A model generated the notes under the pieces. The model was not told the DNA's origin. It made no database searches and was given only the letters and a program-made list of their open reading frames with translations. Source: Margaritifera margaritifera (lineage: Eukaryota > Mollusca > Bivalvia > Unionida > Margaritiferidae). Taken from it: 64,000 bases of DNA. How positions within the stretch are numbered: the first letter of the stretch is position 1; every line of letters starts with the position of its first letter. Where the stretch lies: assembly GCA_029931535.1 (NCBI GenBank), contig JAQPZY010001242.1, positions 1,054,001 to 1,118,000 of the forward strand, read 5' to 3'. The translations under genes and the position numbers were made by a program. Positions 58,959 to 64,000 of the stretch are shown here, piece by piece.

Positions 58959-61121
58959 CTTTACAAATGAGCTGTCTCGTTCTGGTGATTCTGATGCACT
59001 GCGCTCCACATTCCAAACTGCTGGCATGCTTGTGGCTAGCATACCATCAGCACCTCTAATAGGAGATAATTCACCAGTTTTGAAACTATCACTTGAACTA
59101 TCATCTAATCCAGTAATACTGTGTTTACGAATCACTACATCCTTATCTGTATTCATTCCACCTGAATGCTTCCTTTCACGCTGTAAAACACTTGCCGAAC
59201 TAACACTCCGTGCGATTGGTCGTTTGGGCAATGGAACACTTAGAAGCAACTGTGGTCGTTCCAATGTACCAGATGGGGATTGAGTTGAGGGGGTGGTGGA
59301 TGTTGAAGCATCACTGTGATAATGCAAGGGGTATGCTCCCTCCTCACCCTCCCCAACTCCCTCCTCTTCCCCTATCATACCAACTGATCCCTGCCTTGGA
59401 ATATCAGAAATTTCAATCACATCACTGCAAGAATCCTCAAAAGCATCAGAAAGTTCACTGTGTGGAGACAGCAGATCTTCTGAAAAGGAGGGGGTTGATG
59501 TCTGCTGCTGTGCCAGACCAGACTGAATCTGGGACTGATCCAGCTCCTCCACCACCTGCAGGTCCACCTCCTTATTCTCTTTACCCTCCTTTAACTTGTC
59601 CTCATGAGACAGGAGAGGAAAACTATGACTCTGAGATGAATTTATTACTTCATGAAGATTAAAGTCATGGCTTCTATTGCCGCTAGGATCACTTTTGGAT
59701 TTTTGTTTCACTGACTTTCCATTATTTCTTTTCTCTTGTTTGTCACCATCACTACCAGAACCCTCCCCAACCACACTTTCAACAATGTCCCTATACATCT
59801 CTTTATCTAGCATTTCATTAGGATCTATATGACTATCTGCAAGGGACAACTGGCTGGGTTTGTCCTCTAGCTCCCCTGGCAACGGAGGAGGACTCTCTGT
59901 GCTAGGGGACCTGAAAGACCCAAACCCATTTGTGTCCATGGGACCATTTTCTGGGAATGTTGTTTTTGACTGAGTAGGATGTGTGACAAACCTCATACCA
60001 GCAGTTTTGCGTAGACCACCACCCAAAGCACCAAGTTCAAACTTATTCAGACGCCGTCCTTGTGGTTGTTCTTCTTGTTTTTCATCTCCCTGAGAATATT
60101 TCTGAAATGAGGGACTCTTACTAGGCAATGTTATTCCAGCATATCCTGGCCTCCTTTTTGGAGCCATTTGTCGCAGACGCAGGAACTCTGAGTTCATGTC
60201 TATTGGATGTAATGTGCTAGTGAAGGAGCTTGATACTGGTGGTGGTGGTGGTGGCGGTGGTGGAGGTGGCCCACTTTCAGATTCACTAACCCCAATACCT
60301 TCATCCTCTAAACTACCTGGAGATCCCCGAGTAAAACCTGGCACTTTCAAATATACCTCAGTCAGTTCTGTATTATCCTCTCCACCAGAGCTTGTAGGCG
60401 GTCTTTCTTTCTCCTTTTCCTCTTGCTCCTCCTCCTCCTCTTCCTCCCCCTTTTCATTTTCAGGAATAGACTCCCCAATGATAACCATCTCTTGCTCTTC
60501 AGCTCCTGATAGAGTTTGCTTGCCACCTCCATCTTCACCCTCTAAGTTTGAGACGTCTTTATTTATCACTTCTAGTGCCTTTTCTGCCAAGCCTACATCT
60601 CCTTGAGAATCATCAGTGCTGTATGACTTCTCAAATGAATTATCTCTCCTAAGTCTTGGCCCAGCTCCTTGACCTCTCCCACTCTTCAACTTGTCAGTCA
60701 AAAGCTTTAGACTTCGACTGCGATTGCGATTTAAACTTGAACTTCTTGTCCCTGAATTGGGTGACCCAAGTGGTGGCGACGTCCTTGGTGATGTATGTGT
60801 GGAACGTGCTTTGCCAATTGTTTGAGGTTTTACTAATTTTGTGCGTAGGGGATTTTTATCAAACACAGTTCCTTCTTTAAGCTTTTTTATCTCTTCTACT
60901 AAAGATTTTATCTCTGCTGCTTCCCCTGGGTCAGTCTTTGCTCTGTGGATATGACCCGATGGTTTATTTGGAAGAAATGGCAACTTTGGGCGTGTAATCC
61001 TTGGCGATACTTTTGCTTTGCCCTTTGCACCATTTGAGTTGTCTGCTTCACTGACAGGTCCTTGTTCCATGCTGTAGCCTGTCACCTGACTGCAGACATT
61101 GGGCTTTTGGCCTTTTGGCAT
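58959..61121 (-). CDS. Long first coding exon of a minus-strand gene, probably the RhoGEF's disordered N-terminus
   Basis: An open frame of 721 codons ends exactly at a donor site: codons for S-S-F-V-K, then GTAAGA at 58953-58958. Frame beyond the donor is intron read-through. Two starts are possible. The ATG at 61119-61121 has a weak context (T at -3). The ATG at 61068-61070 has A at -3 and G at +4 and follows a TGTCTGCAG that could be a splice acceptor, so the protein may begin at residue 18. The product is mostly disordered and Ser/Pro/Glu-rich. It has a short charged helix (about residues 64-84, EIKSLVEEIKKLKEG), SR-rich stretches, a Glu run (about 224-240), a run of eleven prolines (about 285-296, a possible SH3 or profilin ligand) and many Ser-Pro sites. 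No folded domain is visible. Long disordered N-termini before DH-PH modules are common in RhoGEFs. The link to the 10.7-kb exon rests on strand, phase and the lack of any intervening gene. Confidence 0.78.
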
Positions 61122-61925
61122 GCAGTCTTATACTATAAAAGCAACATGATGCAACAATTGTTTTCAAACTCTGATGATAAGAACACACTGTAAAGTCTCT
61201 GTCTGTACTCCAATGTAAAACTGATATGCTAGTTTCTAGATGACTCAATACATCTTAAAGTTATTTGTTTCCATGTCTAAACCTGCAAAATGAAACAAAA
61301 CATGAGAATGTATGTCATATATGTCATACTAACTTTTATACTTGTACACTATTAATTAAGTTCAGATGTATCAACAATTAAACGCAAACACATTCATGAT
61401 GATTTTCAGTCAATTAGCATGTACATCTATGACTATCTAAAAATTGCACATCTTCATTCAGTCCAACTCATAATAAATTCTAAAACCTATTTTGTGCCAT
61501 ATTAGTCAATCTACTGTTACCTTAATCTCTTACTTACGGTAAGCCTTTTATGAGCAAAATAATTATACCTCAAATTGTTGTTTTAAATATAAGCATTCAC
61601 TACTCATGTGTATATAAACAGTTGCCGTAACATAATTTGGTTGTGAGAAAGTTGGGAAAATATCACAAGATGCTCTTACGATCTTACGGTATCCATCGCA
61701 TTCTTGTACAACTGTTGGCTTAATCCCCGTACCTCAGATATGCCTCTGGTAACAAACTCCCCCAAATCATGGCACATAGTCGCAGCTAACCAGAATCAAT
61801 CTGACCAATGAAATCACTGGTTTTCCAAACTGTTACCTGTAGGACATGAGCACCACCTGGGGAGTAATTTGGATATATACATAGCCCACCTAAAATTTTG
61901 CTTTGGACATTAAATCATGATATGA
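61122..61925. promoter_or_regulatory. Region upstream of the first coding exon
   Basis: Should contain the 5' UTR and perhaps a 5' intron of the minus-strand gene. I see no convincing TATA box, CpG-rich block or upstream coding exon. Confidence 0.35.
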
Positions 61926-62080
61926 ACAAGAGTCCCTCAAAGGGACTGGTGCTCTACTTACTTTAAAGAATTTCCAGAAATCTGAGATAAGACCATTCCT
62001 TCTGTCCTATTATTCTTTTGAACTGCTGAATATTGAATCTATCTCTGATATTTTTGAGAAACTGTTGTAAATACCAACAC
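61926..62080 (+). repeat. Head-only copy of the composite repeat
   Basis: AAGAGTCCCTCAAAGGGACT, then GTGCTCTACTTACTTTAAAG and ATTGAATCTATCTCTGATAT match the heads at 8605, 40630 and 54149. No monomers follow. Confidence 0.78.
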
Positions 62081-62415
62081 CAGGGATTTACAAATGTTAT
62101 AAAAGTCAGCTTGCCCAGGGCGAGCTGACTGGAAAATTGAACTTGCCCTTGGAAAATTTGAGCTTGCCACAAACATAATATCCTAACAAGAGTAAAACAA
62201 TAAGATAAAATAATATATGGCGTATTTTAAAGAAATCACATTTAATTAAGCTTGTTTTCTTTTTATCTTTGTTGATACCTTAAAAACATTTGCCAATAAT
62301 TAAAGTTATCAAACAATAAATATGTATATGTAAATAATTCATGCAGATAGATATGTAGATTAGAAAGAGTTAGAATGCAGATAGAGTTAGAAGAGCAAAG
62401 TAGACTTGTACATAC

Positions 62416-62520
62416 CAGGGTTCGAATTTAACACAAATTGCTTTGTAGCCAGAAGGACTAGTATACTGAGAAATATACTAGTCTTGCCAAATCTTTACTA
62501 GTCCTGCCCACCCCCCACAA
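62416..62520 (+). repeat. Fragment related to the MITE at 35299-35535
   Basis: CAGGGTTCGAATTTAACACA then GCCAGAAGGACTAGTATACT matches the first third of that element. The far end was not found. Confidence 0.6.
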
Positions 62521-64000
62521 CCCTTGAAATTAAATGGCCTCTCCCTAATAAAGACTTGACTTCAGCGGATGTTCTGCAGGATCAAAGCAGTCGCTATTGT
62601 AAACACTGTTATAAAATATTAGCATCAGAAGATAATGTTAGTTTCAGCTTGGAAAAGGTGCGTTCGTATCAAACGAAGACATCTGACTCGGCGCGTTGTA
62701 CTTAACAGCTCCAATTATGGTCTCATCATTAACAGCGGAAGTTTGGTAATTGTTCCTAATTAATCCGACCTCATGGTATTGTTGAAATTAATAATAAGGT
62801 GGAAAATTTTCAAATCTTAGATGCTCAGAGATTTTAATACCCAACAAATGAACGGCATTCTGCTTGGATATCTCCACGTGTATTCAATTGTTTATCATCA
62901 TAGAAAAAAGTAGTTATATGGAAATAATGTGTCAATAACGTAATCATAACATTGATCTAATTCTTATAATTATTTCGATGCAAATGTAAAATATGCAGTT
63001 TCCCATTTGTGACTGTTAGAGCGTTTAACTAGCGAGCAAAAAAAAAAAAAAAAAAAAAAAAATTAAACAAACATAAAAACTAATTTCTTTGAATAGTTTT
63101 TGTCGTGTTTCTGTGTGTGGTATACCACTTTGTAGTTTGTTACTGTGGTCAAGTGGATAAACTGTGATACCAGCATGCATACACACGCAAACGCACACGT
63201 ACTTGACTTGGGAACACGAGGTCAGGAGTTCGCACCCAATGGTGGGAATATTCGTTCGTGCTTTTTGTTCCATGAAGCTACGTCTAATACAGATTCTGTA
63301 ATAATTTTCTTACTTTTATGAACTTTTCCAAATTTATATATGTGTAGATTTATAAATGGTCAAATTTTAATATTTTTTTAATATTTCCTAAAAATGTCAT
63401 CATGTCATGCATTAAAAAAGTAAAATTTGGTTATAATTAATAAGCATTCTAGCATTACTTTTTAAATGTTAACTTTAGTGAAAATTTCTTCTAAACATTA
63501 TCAGAATCATTAAAAATCTTTCATGGATGACACATCTTTATGGCTTGGTGTGAACGATGAGGTCGCTAACTGCAGAAAGCTTGGCTGGCAATCAGGGAAT
63601 ACGTAAACTCTTACCGAACATTATGATGATTTGGATTCCATGTTGTATGCGTGTGTGTGTGTGTGTGTGTATGTGTGAGAGAGAGAGAGAGATGCTTTAA
63701 AACAGGTTAATCTCAATTTTATATATTATATATAACATCCAATAGAAAAAATGGAGAGAAAAAGAAATAAGTAAAACATAAGTACGATCTCTTCACTATC
63801 CAGGTCTAATATAGTGAAGTTCAGCCCCTCTATAACAGCGCGCGTTGCAATCAGATGATCCAAAAGAAACACAAGAAACAAAATTGTTTTTATTTATGGT
63901 TGAGGGGAGAGATTTTAAATCTGAATAACTTTCCGCATATAAAGTTGTAGAATGCCATAAATTTGTTGGAAATATAAATCTCTTAACAACTAACATTTGA
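62521..64000. other. No gene; homopolymer and microsatellites
   Basis: A-run at about 63039-63061, (GT)n at 63651-63670 and (GA)n at 63677-63692. A weak tRNA-like piece near 63130-63250 has TGGTCAAGTGG and GAGTTCGCACC as possible A and B boxes. Nothing else is supportable. Confidence 0.45.

Noticed and set aside
59026..60880. Plus-strand frames opposite the long RhoGEF exon, including a poly-Gly/Ser frame at 60196-60606
   Set aside because: They are antisense shadows of the poly-Pro, Ser and Glu-rich coding exon.

Overview
The window reads as nuclear DNA of an invertebrate animal. It is AT-rich and intron-dominated, and it is packed with tRNA-derived SINEs, hAT- and TTAA-type MITEs, Ty3/gypsy and LINE remains and many tandem arrays. 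The SINE style (a tRNA-like head plus a GTGTCCTTGGGCAAGGCACTT-type body), the frequent TACATGTA words and the tandem-cored dispersed repeats suggest a lophotrochozoan, most likely a bivalve or other mollusc. That placement is inference. No bacterial, CRISPR or organellar sequence is seen.

Only two real gene systems are visible. (1) A host gene on the minus strand. Its long first coding exon lies at 58959-61121 (721 codons, low-complexity, Ser/Pro/Glu-rich) and ends at a clean GT donor. A 78-nt exon at 10664-10741 encodes the start of a Dbl-homology (RhoGEF) domain. Both exons are phase 0 and on the same strand, so the simplest model is one RhoGEF gene with an intron of about 48 kb that holds most of the window. 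The rest of the gene lies beyond position 1. (2) A 5573-bp DNA transposon at 28992-34564 on the plus strand. It has perfect 27-bp terminal inverted repeats and seven copies of a 15-bp subterminal motif. It carries an intact two-exon gene for a 973-residue putative DDD transposase with cysteine clusters and a C-terminal small beta-barrel-like region. It looks autonomous and young, and it is the strongest candidate for an under-described system here.

Layout. 1-10.6 kb: downstream introns with tandem repeats, three hAT MITEs, SINEs, and a composite repeat array interrupted by a TTAA element. 10.7 kb: DH exon. 11-24 kb: LINE 3' end, SINE pairs, and 37-, 34- and 39-bp satellites. 24.4-28 kb: a dispersed repeat split by a 1.46-kb piggyBac-like TTAA element carrying a short acidic ORF. 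29-34.6 kb: the intact transposon. 38-49 kb: the carcass of one Ty3/gypsy element (gag, RT, RNase H, pre-integrase, integrase, all in order on the plus strand), split open by later insertions. At 40.6-42.3 kb the nesting is four levels deep. 49-58.9 kb: a 28-bp satellite, SINEs, a large hairpin and a second hAT-like copy. 58.96-61.1 kb: first coding exon. 61.1-64 kb: upstream region.

A second family of interest is a roughly 190-240-bp element present ten times across the window. Its outer inverted repeats enclose two homologous internal hairpins, so each copy can fold into a T shape or three-way junction. The two hairpins differ by base changes that keep pairing intact.
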